Below, in pieces: positions 6,673 to 14,471 of a DNA stretch of 61,173 nt (position 1 is the stretch's first letter; every line of letters begins with the position of its first letter). Made by a program: the position numbers and the translations under genes. The stretch comes from Pseudonocardia terrae (lineage in GTDB: Bacteria; Actinomycetota; Actinomycetes; Mycobacteriales; Pseudonocardiaceae), in NCBI RefSeq assembly GCF_021343995.1, contig NZ_JAJTTE010000046.1, positions 1-61,173 of the forward strand, written 5' to 3'. The notes under the pieces are model-generated. The model saw nothing but the letters and a program-made list of their open reading frames with translations, searched no databases and was not told the DNA's origin.

Positions 6673-8214
6673 TCACGACCCGGCCCGTCTGAGCTCGCGC
6701 TTGAGGATCTTGCCGCTCGCGTTCATCGGCAGCTCGTCGCGGCGCTCCACCTCGGCGGGCACCTTGTAGCGGGCGAGCCTGCCCCGGCACAGCTCGACGA
6801 GCTCGGTGGCCAGCTCCTCGTCCGTGCCGGTCCACGACGGCGCGCTGACGAAGGCGCGCACGATCTCGCCCCAGTGCTCGTCGGGCACACCGACCACGGC
6901 GCACTGCACCACGGCCGGGTGTTCCGCGAGCACGGTCTCGATCTCCACCGGGTAGATGTTCTCGCCGCCCCGGATGATCATGTCCTTCTTGCGTCCGTGC
7001 AGGTAGAGATAGCCGTCCTTGTCCCGGTAGGCCATGTCACCGGCCCGGAACCACCCGCCGGTGAAGGCCCGCTCGGTCTCCTCGGGCATGTCGAGGTAGC
7101 CGTCCATCACCATGTCGCTGCGGGTCGCGATCTCGCCGACCTCGCCGTCGGGGACGTCGTTGAGGTCCTCGTCGAGCAGGCGCAGCGCGATGCCGTACCC
7201 GGGCCGCCCGATCGAGCCCAGCAGCTCCGGCCGCCCGGCCAGCGCCAGCCGGTGCTCCTCCGGGGTGAGGAAGGCCTGCAGGCCCGCCTCGGTGCCAGCA
7301 CCGAAGAGCTGCAGGAAGTCGCAGTCGAACACGTCCATCGCCCGGCGCAGCAGCGTCGGCGACATCGGCGCGGCGCCGTAGTAGATCAGCCGCAACCGGT
7401 CGTAGGTGTGGTCCGCGACCCCGGGCTGCTGGAGCAGGGTGCTGATCATGGTCGGGACGAGGAACGCCCCGGTGATCCGGTCCTCCGCCATGAAGCCGAG
7501 CACGGTGGCGGGGTCGAACTGCGGCAGGAGCAGCGAGGTGAACCCGGTCGCCACCCCGCCCAGCAGCCCGGCGATACCGGTGACGTGGAAGGCCGGCGCG
7601 GCGACGTACCGGATGTCGTCCGGCCGCGGCTGGTTGGTGATCATCCCGTGCTCGACGATCGCCTTCATCATCCCCTGGGACTGCAGCACACCCTTGGGGG
7701 TCCCCGTCGTGCCGGACGTGAACGCCAGGCCCAGCAGGTCGCGGTCCCGGCAGACGACCGGCGGCTCGGCGTCCTGCCCGGTCTCCACGAACTCGTCGAA
7801 CGCGGTCTCCATCTCGATCACGAGCCGCAGCGACGGGTGCTGGTCGGCGAGACCCGCCAGCAGGTCCGCGTACCGGGCGTCGTGGAACATCGCGACGGCC
7901 TGCCCGCGCTCGAGGAAGACGTCCACCTCGGGCCGCATGAGCCGGTAGTTCAGCGGCATGTAGACCGCGCCGAGCTTGAGGCACGCCAGCACGATCTCGA
8001 CGTACCGGTGCGAGTCGAGCGCCAGCACCGCCAGCCGGTCACCGCGCCCGATCCCCTGCGCCTGCAGCGCCGAGACCAGCTTGTTGACCCGGGAGTTGGT
8101 GAGGGCGAACGTGTGCTCCGTCCCGTCGGGGAACAGGAAGGCTGCCTTGTCGGGGTGGCGCGCCGCGGACAGCGGGAGCGCCTCGCCCAGGGAGAACGCG
8201 AGCGGGGCCGTCAT
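6673..8214 (-). CDS. AMP-forming acyl-CoA ligase (FadD-like)
   Basis: 513 residues, full length for an ANL-superfamily ligase that activates a carboxylic acid to its CoA thioester with ATP. Motifs: the P-loop FTSGTTGTPKGV (about 165-180), YYGAAPMSP, the adenylate motif region GYLDMPEETERAF, GWFRAGDMAYRDKDGYL, the hinge GRKKDMIIRGGENIYP, and the C-terminal catalytic lysine in NASGKILKREL. ATG 8214 follows GAGGAGAT, a strong ribosome site. It is the last enzyme of a minus-strand run of two dehydrogenases, hydratase and ligase, 38 bases after the hydratase. Substrate is unknown; the paired dehydrogenase suggests a branched or sterol-like acyl chain. Confidence 0.9.
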   Translation of the reverse strand: MTAPLAFSLGEALPLSAARHPDKAAFLFPDGTEHTFALTNSRVNKLVSALQAQGIGRGDRLAVLALDSHRYVEIVLACLKLGAVYMPLNYRLMRPEVDVFLERGQAVAMFHDARYADLLAGLADQHPSLRLVIEMETAFDEFVETGQDAEPPVVCRDRDLLGLAFTSGTTGTPKGVLQSQGMMKAIVEHGMITNQPRPDDIRYVAAPAFHVTGIAGLLGGVATGFTSLLLPQFDPATVLGFMAEDRITGAFLVPTMISTLLQQPGVADHTYDRLRLIYYGAAPMSPTLLRRAMDVFDCDFLQLFGAGTEAGLQAFLTPEEHRLALAGRPELLGSIGRPGYGIALRLLDEDLNDVPDGEVGEIATRSDMVMDGYLDMPEETERAFTGGWFRAGDMAYRDKDGYLYLHGRKKDMIIRGGENIYPVEIETVLAEHPAVVQCAVVGVPDEHWGEIVRAFVSAPSWTGTDEELATELVELCRGRLARYKVPAEVERRDELPMNASGKILKRELRRAGS

Positions 8215-8252
8215 GGGATCTCCTCGTCGAGACCGATGGTCGGGAAGGGGTG

Positions 8253-9020
8253 CTACTTGCCGGTCCAGACCGGCGGGCGCTTCTCGGCGAACGCGGTCGC
8301 GCCCTCGCGGGCGTCGTCCGAGGACGGGATCGGCGCGGCGAGCTCGGCCTGGCGGGTCCACTTCTCCGCGGCGGGCCAGCCGAGCGACTCGGCGATGATC
8401 CGCTTGCTGATCCGTACCGCGAGAGGTCCGTTGGCGGTGATCTCCGCGGCCAGCGCGAGGGCCGCGTCGAGCGCCCCGCCCGTCGGCACTAGGCGGTTGA
8501 CCAGCCCGAGCTCCGCCATCCGCGGGGCGGGCACGTGGTTGCCGGTCAGGGCCAGCTCCATCGCCACGTGGTACGGGATGCGCTCGGGCAGCCGCAGCAG
8601 CCCGCCACCCGCCGCGACCAGGCCCCGCTTGACCTCGGTGATGCCGAAGGTGGCGGTCTCCGCCGCGACGACCAGGTCGCACGACAGCACGATCTCGCAG
8701 CCGCCCGCCAGCGCGTAGCCCTCGACCGCGGCGATCAGCGGCTTCTCCGGGGGCTGCTCGACGAGTCCGGCGAACCCGCGGCGACCGGCGTAGGGCCGCT
8801 CGCCGCGGACGAACGCCTTCAGGTCCGCACCGGCGCAGAAGGTGCCGCCCGCGCCGGTGACGATCCCGACCCGCAGGTCGGGGTCGGAGTCGAGGCGGTC
8901 CATCGCCGCGGAGACACCTTCGGCCAGGGCGACGTTCACCGCGTTGCGGGCCTCGGGGCGGTCGAGGGTGACCAGCAGGACCCCCTCGGCCGGGACGGTG
9001 ACGCGAACCGGCTCGGTCAC
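8253..9020 (-). CDS. Enoyl-CoA hydratase/isomerase (crotonase family)
   Basis: 255 residues, standard crotonase length. Seen: LDRPEARNAVN near the N-terminus, the oxyanion-hole segment GAGGTFCAGADLKAF, and AAVEGYALAGGCEIVLSCDLVVA, followed by GITEVKRGLVAAGGGLLRLPE. It would hydrate the enoyl-CoA produced by the dehydrogenase just upstream. The GTG start at 9020 overlaps the dehydrogenase stop by four bases (GTGA), which suggests translational coupling. Confidence 0.9.
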   Translation of the reverse strand: MTEPVRVTVPAEGVLLVTLDRPEARNAVNVALAEGVSAAMDRLDSDPDLRVGIVTGAGGTFCAGADLKAFVRGERPYAGRRGFAGLVEQPPEKPLIAAVEGYALAGGCEIVLSCDLVVAAETATFGITEVKRGLVAAGGGLLRLPERIPYHVAMELALTGNHVPAPRMAELGLVNRLVPTGGALDAALALAAEITANGPLAVRISKRIIAESLGWPAAEKWTRQAELAAPIPSSDDAREGATAFAEKRPPVWTGK

Positions 9021-10282
9021 CCTCGGCCCCTCTCGTTGAAGGGCAGGTGGCGCTCGGGGTCCGGGTCCTTCGGCAGCCCCAGCACCCGCTCGGCGATGAT
9101 GTTGCGCTGGATCTCCGACGTGCCGCCCGCGATCGAGTAGGTCTTCATCGCGAGGAACCGGTCGGCCGCCTCGCTGCCCTCCGCCGGGTCCCACGCCACG
9201 GCGTCGTCGGGTTCGAGGTCGGTGCCGAGCACGCCCAGCTTCTCGGCGAGCACCGAGTGGGCGAGCTTGCGGATCGACCCTTCGGCCGTCGGCGCGGCGT
9301 CGCCGGAGGCGACGAAGCTGCGCACGGTCGTCATCTGGAGGACCTTCTCCTCCACGTAGGCCTCGAGCAGCCGGTCCCGCAGCACCGGGTTCTCCCAGGC
9401 CCCGTTCCCGACGGCGCGGGCGATCAGCGCGTCCGCCTCCCCCGGTCCGACGGCGGGGCGCCCGGACAGCCCGTTGCGCTCCTGCATCAGCGTGGTGATC
9501 GCCACCGACCAGCCCTGGTTGACCGGGCCGATCCGCGCCGAGTCCGGCACGACGACGTCGGTCAGGAAGGTCTCGTTGAACTCCGCGTTGCCGGTCATCT
9601 GCTTCAGCGGCCGCGGCTCCACGCCGGGCGTGCGCATGTCCAGCAGGAAGTACGTGATCCCGCGGTGCTTCGGCGCCGCCGGGTCGGTGCGGGCCATGAG
9701 CAGCCCGAAGTCGGCGAGGTGGGCGTAGGAGTTCCAGACCTTCTGTCCGTTGACCAGCCAGGTGCCGTCCGCCTGCTGGACGGCCCGGGTGGACAGCCCG
9801 GCCAGGTCGGAGCCCGCGCCCGGCTCGCTGAACAACTGGCACCAGAACTCGCGGCCCCGGCGCAGCGCGGGCAGGCGCTCGGCCTTCTGCTCGTCGCTGC
9901 CCCAGTCCAGGATCGTGTGCCCGGCCAGGACGAGTCCGACGAAGTCCCGGTTGTGCCGCTCGGCCCGGTAGCGCGCCAGCGTCTCGGTGACGACGGCGCC
10001 GCGGTCCGCCGGGAGCCCCAGTCCGCCGTGCTCGGCCGGCCAGGTCGGCGTGGCCAGCCCGGAGTCGCCGAGCAGGTCGAACCACGCGGGCCCGCGCTCC
10101 GGGTCCTCGCGGATCGCCTCGACGGCGGCCAGGTCGCCGCGCGCGACGGCGGCCTGCCAGTCCTCGGGCAGGTGGGCCCGCAACCAGGCCTCGACGGTCG
10201 CGATGATCTCGGCGTCCGAGGCGTCGGCGGCGAGCGTGACCCGCTCGGTGACGGGTTCGGTTCCGGGTTGTGTCACGGTCAT
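9017..10282 (-). CDS. Acyl-CoA dehydrogenase, subunit of a paired enzyme
   Basis: 421 residues. The acyl-CoA dehydrogenase fold is shown by WPAEHGGLGLPA, CQLFSEPGAGSDLAGLSTRA (flavin region), WLVNGQKVWNSYAHLADFGL, MTGNAEFNETFLTDVVVP and the late AGGTSEIQRNIIAERVLGLP. It overlaps the next dehydrogenase gene by ATGA (10279-10282) and the hydratase by GTGA. Adjacent, dissimilar dehydrogenase pairs in actinobacteria often form heterotetramers (for example ChsE enzymes of steroid side-chain degradation), which I infer here too. The open frame extends upstream into the next gene in another frame and was discarded. Confidence 0.9.
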   Translation of the reverse strand: MTVTQPGTEPVTERVTLAADASDAEIIATVEAWLRAHLPEDWQAAVARGDLAAVEAIREDPERGPAWFDLLGDSGLATPTWPAEHGGLGLPADRGAVVTETLARYRAERHNRDFVGLVLAGHTILDWGSDEQKAERLPALRRGREFWCQLFSEPGAGSDLAGLSTRAVQQADGTWLVNGQKVWNSYAHLADFGLLMARTDPAAPKHRGITYFLLDMRTPGVEPRPLKQMTGNAEFNETFLTDVVVPDSARIGPVNQGWSVAITTLMQERNGLSGRPAVGPGEADALIARAVGNGAWENPVLRDRLLEAYVEEKVLQMTTVRSFVASGDAAPTAEGSIRKLAHSVLAEKLGVLGTDLEPDDAVAWDPAEGSEAADRFLAMKTYSIAGGTSEIQRNIIAERVLGLPKDPDPERHLPFNERGRG

Positions 10283-11451
10283 GCGGGGACCCCCTCGATG
10301 GTCACGCGGGACAGCAGGGCGGGCACCAGCTCGGCCCTGGCCTGCTGCGGGGAGCCGAGCAGCGCCCGGTCGGCGCGGGCCCGGCGCAGGTAGAGGTGGG
10401 CGTCGTGCTCCCAGGTGAAGCCGATGCCGCCGTGCAGCTGGATGGCGTCGAGCCCGGTCTGCAGGAAGGCGTCGCCGCAGTAGGAGCGTGCGATCGCGGC
10501 GGCCTCGACGAACTCCGGCGTGCCGGGCTCCTGCCATGCGGCGAAGTAGGCCGCGGAGTGCGCCATCTCCTGCCGGACGGCCATGTCGGCCAGCCGGTGC
10601 TTGACGCCCTGGAAGGAGCCGATCAGTCTGCCGAACTGCCGGCGGGTGCGGGCGTACTCGGCGGTCAGCTCGGTCGCCGCCGTCATGCCACCGACCTGCT
10701 CGGCCGACACCAGCACGGACGAGACCGCCCGGGCCCGGGCGAGCACGGCGCTGCCGCGGGCCGGGTCGCCGAGGGCGCGGGCGGGCGTGCCGTCGAACGT
10801 GATCCGGGCGGCGCGCCGGGTGAGGTCCAGGGTCTCCAACGGCGTCCGGGTCAGGCCGGTCGCACCCGCCTCGACCAGGTACGGCGCGGGTCCGGCGGGC
10901 CCCTGCGCGGCGACGACCAGCAGGTCGGCGTCGCCGCCGTCCACGACGACCGGAACGGTGCCGGTCAGCCGCCCGGAGGCGTCGGCCGTGGTCGACGTGA
11001 CGGGGCCGCCGGCCGCGTCCCAGGCCTCCACCGCGAGGGCGGCCGTCAGGGAGCCGTCGGCGATCCGGGGCAGGTACTCGGTGGCCGGCCCGTTCCCGTC
11101 GGCGTTCCCGTCCCCGGGGTCCTCGGCGGCGAGCAGGACCGGGGCCGCGAGCCCGACGGTCGGCAGGAACGGGCCGCCGTGCAGCACCCGGCCCATCTCC
11201 TCGACGACGATCGCGAGGTCGAGCAGGGTGCCGCCGTACCCGCCGTACCGCTCGGGGAGGGCGAGGCCCTGCAACCCGACCTGCCCGGCGAGCTCGGACC
11301 ACAGCGCGGGGTCGTGCCGCTCCCCCGCCTCGGCCAGTTCACGGGCCCGTGCGACGGGCGCCCGATCGGCGAGGACCCGCCGCACGGTCTCGCGCAGCCC
11401 ACGGTGCTCGTCGGTCCACCCGAACTCGGGTTCACGCTGCTCTGCGTACAC
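10279..11451 (-). CDS. Acyl-CoA dehydrogenase, second subunit
   Basis: 390 residues with N-terminal LALPERYGGYGGTLLDLAIV and C-terminal TRRQFGRLIGSFQGVKHRLADM and QLHGGIGFTWEHDAHLYLRRA, typical of the smaller partner in a paired acyl-CoA dehydrogenase. The central beta-domain is more diverged. The start is GTG 11451. It is the promoter-proximal gene of the minus-strand operon that continues through 6673 and faces the divergent oxygenase/transporter operon across 210 bp. Confidence 0.88.
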   Translation of the reverse strand: MYAEQREPEFGWTDEHRGLRETVRRVLADRAPVARARELAEAGERHDPALWSELAGQVGLQGLALPERYGGYGGTLLDLAIVVEEMGRVLHGGPFLPTVGLAAPVLLAAEDPGDGNADGNGPATEYLPRIADGSLTAALAVEAWDAAGGPVTSTTADASGRLTGTVPVVVDGGDADLLVVAAQGPAGPAPYLVEAGATGLTRTPLETLDLTRRAARITFDGTPARALGDPARGSAVLARARAVSSVLVSAEQVGGMTAATELTAEYARTRRQFGRLIGSFQGVKHRLADMAVRQEMAHSAAYFAAWQEPGTPEFVEAAAIARSYCGDAFLQTGLDAIQLHGGIGFTWEHDAHLYLRRARADRALLGSPQQARAELVPALLSRVTIEGVPA

Positions 11452-11661
11452 GGCCGACAGCGTGCAGCGGATGTGACGTCGGTGTCAATCTCACATTTTC
11501 GTACCGGCTGCGAGCTGGAGGATCGTCGGAAACTGGTGGTTGACATGACTGGGATCACGGTCGATATTGCCACATGACGACGACGTCACAATCACTCGCC
11601 GGTCCGCCCCTGGGCCGGCCGCCGGCGTCGTCCATCCGCCGACGATCGGGAGCGCCAACGC
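11452..11661. promoter_or_regulatory. Divergent control region
   Basis: The 210-bp gap separates the dehydrogenase operon from the oxygenase/ABC operon. On the plus strand a TTGACA hexamer (about 11540) lies 17-19 bp before GATATT/TATTGC, a plausible promoter. No operator can be assigned with confidence. Confidence 0.35.
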
Positions 11662-13038
11662 ATGCTGACCGGCCAGGAGTACAAGGAGTCCCTCAAGGAC
11701 GGCCGGAAGGTCTACTTCCAGGGCAGGCTCATCGAGGACATGGACGCCGAGCCCGGGCTGTCCGTCCCGCTCAACGCCGTCGCCGACGGCTACGACAAGT
11801 ACTACTCGTCCGCCCCGGACGCGGTGAACCCCGTGGTCACCGCTCCGCGCAGCGCCGAGGAGCTGCGGGACCGCATCCCGGAGCTCATGGAGCTCGACCT
11901 GGTCCTCAACGTGACCTACCAGTCCCTGATGACCGTCCTGGTCGCCGCGGGCCGGCTGGAGGGCGCCGCCCCGCAGTACATCCCGCGCATCGAGGCCTAC
12001 GTGGAGAAGGCCCGCCGGGACGACATCCGGATCACCGAGTGCATCACCGACGCCAAGGGCAACCGCAGCCTGCACCCGGGCAAGCAGGAGGACCCCGACG
12101 CGTACGTGCGGGTCGTCTCCCGCAGCGACGACGGCGTGGTCATCCGGGGCGCCAAGCTGCACATCAGCGGCGCCGCGCTCGGCCACGACCTGATGGTCAT
12201 GCCGACCAAGACGATGCGCCCCGGCGAGGAGGACTACGCCATCGCGTGCGCGGTCCCGGTCAACTCCCCCGGCGTGCACATCACCAACACCACCTACCAC
12301 CCGCTGCACGGCGACCCGCGGGACTTCCCGGTGTCGGCCCACGAGTCCATGCCGGACTCGATGTGCATCTTCGACGACGTGTTCGTCCCGAACGAGCGGG
12401 TCTTCCTCGACGGCGAGACCGAGCACGCCGCGGTGTTCGCGCACTCCCTGGGCCTGTGGGAGCGCCTCGGCGGCATCTCGTTCATGGTGCAGCAGGCCGA
12501 CGAGCTCGTCGGGCTCGCGCACCTCATCGCCGAGGCCAACGGCACGGCGAGGGTCTCCCACGTCCGGGAGAAGATCGACGAGATGATGATCCACGCGACG
12601 CTGCTGCGGGCCGGGCTCGAGGCCGCGATCGCGAACGCGCACAGCACGCCCGAGGGCTACTTCTACCCGGACGACATGTTCACCAACGTCACGAAGTACC
12701 AGGGCGCCTCGCAGTTCGGCGTGATGGTGCGCCACCTGCACGACATCGCGGGCGGGGCCGTGGTCACCGCGCCGTCGATGGCGGACTTCGAGAACCCGAC
12801 GCTGCACCCCTTCCTCGAGAAGTACATGAGCACGGGCGGCGGCATCTCCGGCGAGTACCGCTCCAAGCTGTTCCACGCGATCCGGGACACCACCGCGGAC
12901 GCGTACGGCGGGTGGCACCTGGTCACCAACATCCAGTCCGGCGGCGGGCTCTACGCCCAGCGCCTGGTCACCCGCAAGAACTACGACCTGGACCGGGCCC
13001 GCGCCCTGGGTATGAAGGCCGCCGGCCTGTCCAGCTGA
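11662..13038 (+). CDS. HpaB-family hydroxylase-like protein
   Basis: 458 residues of the 4-hydroxyphenylacetate 3-hydroxylase / 4-hydroxybutyryl-CoA dehydratase superfamily. Seen: MLTGQEYKESLKDGRKVYF at the start, VVIRGAKLHISGAALGHDLM (about 155-175), FDDVFVPNERVFLDGE, and MVRHLHDIAGGAVVTAPS. The iron-sulfur ligands of the dehydratase branch are not in place: the region matching its CxxxC reads ELDLVLNVTYQ, and that matching the His/Cys pair reads GLWERLGGISF. A reduced-flavin-dependent oxygenase of an aromatic compound is therefore more likely, though no flavin reductase partner is seen nearby. It leads an operon with a branched-chain-type ABC importer, a hydrolase and a MaoC protein. Confidence 0.8.
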   Translation: MLTGQEYKESLKDGRKVYFQGRLIEDMDAEPGLSVPLNAVADGYDKYYSSAPDAVNPVVTAPRSAEELRDRIPELMELDLVLNVTYQSLMTVLVAAGRLEGAAPQYIPRIEAYVEKARRDDIRITECITDAKGNRSLHPGKQEDPDAYVRVVSRSDDGVVIRGAKLHISGAALGHDLMVMPTKTMRPGEEDYAIACAVPVNSPGVHITNTTYHPLHGDPRDFPVSAHESMPDSMCIFDDVFVPNERVFLDGETEHAAVFAHSLGLWERLGGISFMVQQADELVGLAHLIAEANGTARVSHVREKIDEMMIHATLLRAGLEAAIANAHSTPEGYFYPDDMFTNVTKYQGASQFGVMVRHLHDIAGGAVVTAPSMADFENPTLHPFLEKYMSTGGGISGEYRSKLFHAIRDTTADAYGGWHLVTNIQSGGGLYAQRLVTRKNYDLDRARALGMKAAGLSS

Positions 13039-13040
13039 CC

Positions 13041-13118
13041 GGGACCGGCCCGCTCCGGTCCCCCGAGGGAAGCAGGCCCGGCGGGACGCGCCCCCGACGA
13101 CGTGGGCGCCCCGCCGGG
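13041..13118 (+). terminator. Two hairpins after the oxygenase gene
   Basis: GGGACCGG (13041-13048) pairs with CCGGTCCC (13055-13062) just past the stop. A longer imperfect stem built on CCCGGCGGG (13077-13085) and CCGCCGGG (13111-13118) follows. They probably attenuate or stop transcription before the binding-protein gene, or set its separate expression level. Confidence 0.55.
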
Positions 13119-13186
13119 TCGCTCTCCCCTGCCCGCGCACTTCCCCCGATGAACCCAGCGTGTCCCGCCGAAAGGGATGGATCTCG

Positions 13187-14422
13187 ATGAAGAGAACGCT
13201 CGCCGCGGTCGCCTCCGCCGCGGCCGTGGCCCTCGCGCTCGCCGGATGCAGTTCCGGCGACAGCTCCTCCGACGCCTCGGGCGGCCTCTCCGGCCAGCCC
13301 GTCACCATCGGGGTCCAGGCCCCCATGGAGGGCGCAACGGCGTACCCCCAGACCGGCTACGGCGCGCAGGCCGCCGAGCGCTACGTCAACGAGAAGCTCG
13401 GCGGGATCAACGGCCGGCCCGTGAAGATCCAGCTCTGCGCGGGCGACGGCAGCCCCGAGACCGCCGTGAACTGTGCCAACCAGTTCGTGCAGTCGAACGT
13501 CGCCGCGGTGTTCGACGCCTACGACGCCTCGATCGGCTCGGCGGTCCCCGTGCTGACCTCCGCCAAGATCCCGATCATCGGTGAGCTCGGCGGCCAGGCC
13601 ACGGCCGACGCGCTGCCCTGGGGCCAGGCCTTCTACTTCACCGGTCCGCTGGAGACCAGCGCGCTGGGCATGGTCACGATCCTCGACCAGCTGGGCAAGA
13701 AGAACGCCTCGCTCGCGGTCACCGACTCCCCCGCCTCGCACGGGTACGTCGACAAGCTCGTCATGCCGGCGGCGAAGAACCTCGGCATGAACGTCTCGCC
13801 GCTGTACGCGCCCGGCAACAACATGAACTTCAACGTCCTGGCGGCCACCGAGCTGTCGAGCAACCCGGACGTCGCGGGCATCATCGCGATGCCGGAGGAC
13901 GGCTGCACCGGCCTGTTCAAGGCGCTGCGCCAGCAGGGCTACCAGGGCTCGCTGTTCGCGGGCTCCTGCTCGCAGTTCATCGCGCAGATGAAGCAGCAGG
14001 CGGCGGGCGCCATCATCCAGCCCCGCGTCTGGGTGCCCGAGTCCAAGGCGAGCGCGCCCGCCGAGGTCCAGAAGCAGCTCGGCGACTTCGACGCCGCCAT
14101 GCAGGAGATCGACCGCGGCGACCAGCAGTCCGCGCGCTCGCTCTACTCGTTCGCCGGGATGGTCAACCTCGCCAACGTCCTGAAGGGCATTCAGGGCGAC
14201 ATCACGCCGGAGAGCATCACCGACGCGATGAAGAAGGTGAAGGACATGCCCACCTTCGCCGGGCCGCCCGTGACCTGCGACGGCAAGCAGTGGGCCGGCC
14301 GCCCGTCGTCGTGCAGCCACCAGGGCATCTTCTTCGAGGTCCAGCCGGACGGCTCGATGAAGCCGGTCGACCCGAACGGCTTCATCGACCTCGACCCGTC
14401 GAAGATGACGGCCGCCTCCTAG
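13187..14422 (+). CDS. ABC transporter substrate-binding lipoprotein (Leu/Ile/Val type)
   Basis: 411 residues. A lipoprotein signal with lipobox LALAGC ends at about Cys24. The mature part is a periplasmic-binding-fold type 1 protein: VTIGVQAPMEGATAYPQTGYG, GGINGRPVKIQLCAGDGSPE, CANQFVQSNVAAVFDAYDAS, and a mid-section with ASHGYVDKLVMPAAKNLG. It should capture the transported substrate outside the membrane for the permease and ATPases downstream. ATG 13187 follows GAAAGG. In this family substrates range from amino acids to aromatic acids; the oxygenase neighbour favours an aromatic acid. Confidence 0.88.
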   Translation: MKRTLAAVASAAAVALALAGCSSGDSSSDASGGLSGQPVTIGVQAPMEGATAYPQTGYGAQAAERYVNEKLGGINGRPVKIQLCAGDGSPETAVNCANQFVQSNVAAVFDAYDASIGSAVPVLTSAKIPIIGELGGQATADALPWGQAFYFTGPLETSALGMVTILDQLGKKNASLAVTDSPASHGYVDKLVMPAAKNLGMNVSPLYAPGNNMNFNVLAATELSSNPDVAGIIAMPEDGCTGLFKALRQQGYQGSLFAGSCSQFIAQMKQQAAGAIIQPRVWVPESKASAPAEVQKQLGDFDAAMQEIDRGDQQSARSLYSFAGMVNLANVLKGIQGDITPESITDAMKKVKDMPTFAGPPVTCDGKQWAGRPSSCSHQGIFFEVQPDGSMKPVDPNGFIDLDPSKMTAAS

Positions 14423-14471
14423 GCGGACCACGAGCGGACCCGCCGCCGGCGGTCCGACGAGGAGGAAAGCA

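Noticed and set aside
11662..13038. 4-hydroxybutyryl-CoA dehydratase
   Set aside because: The Cys and His ligands of the iron-sulfur cluster are not present at the matching positions.
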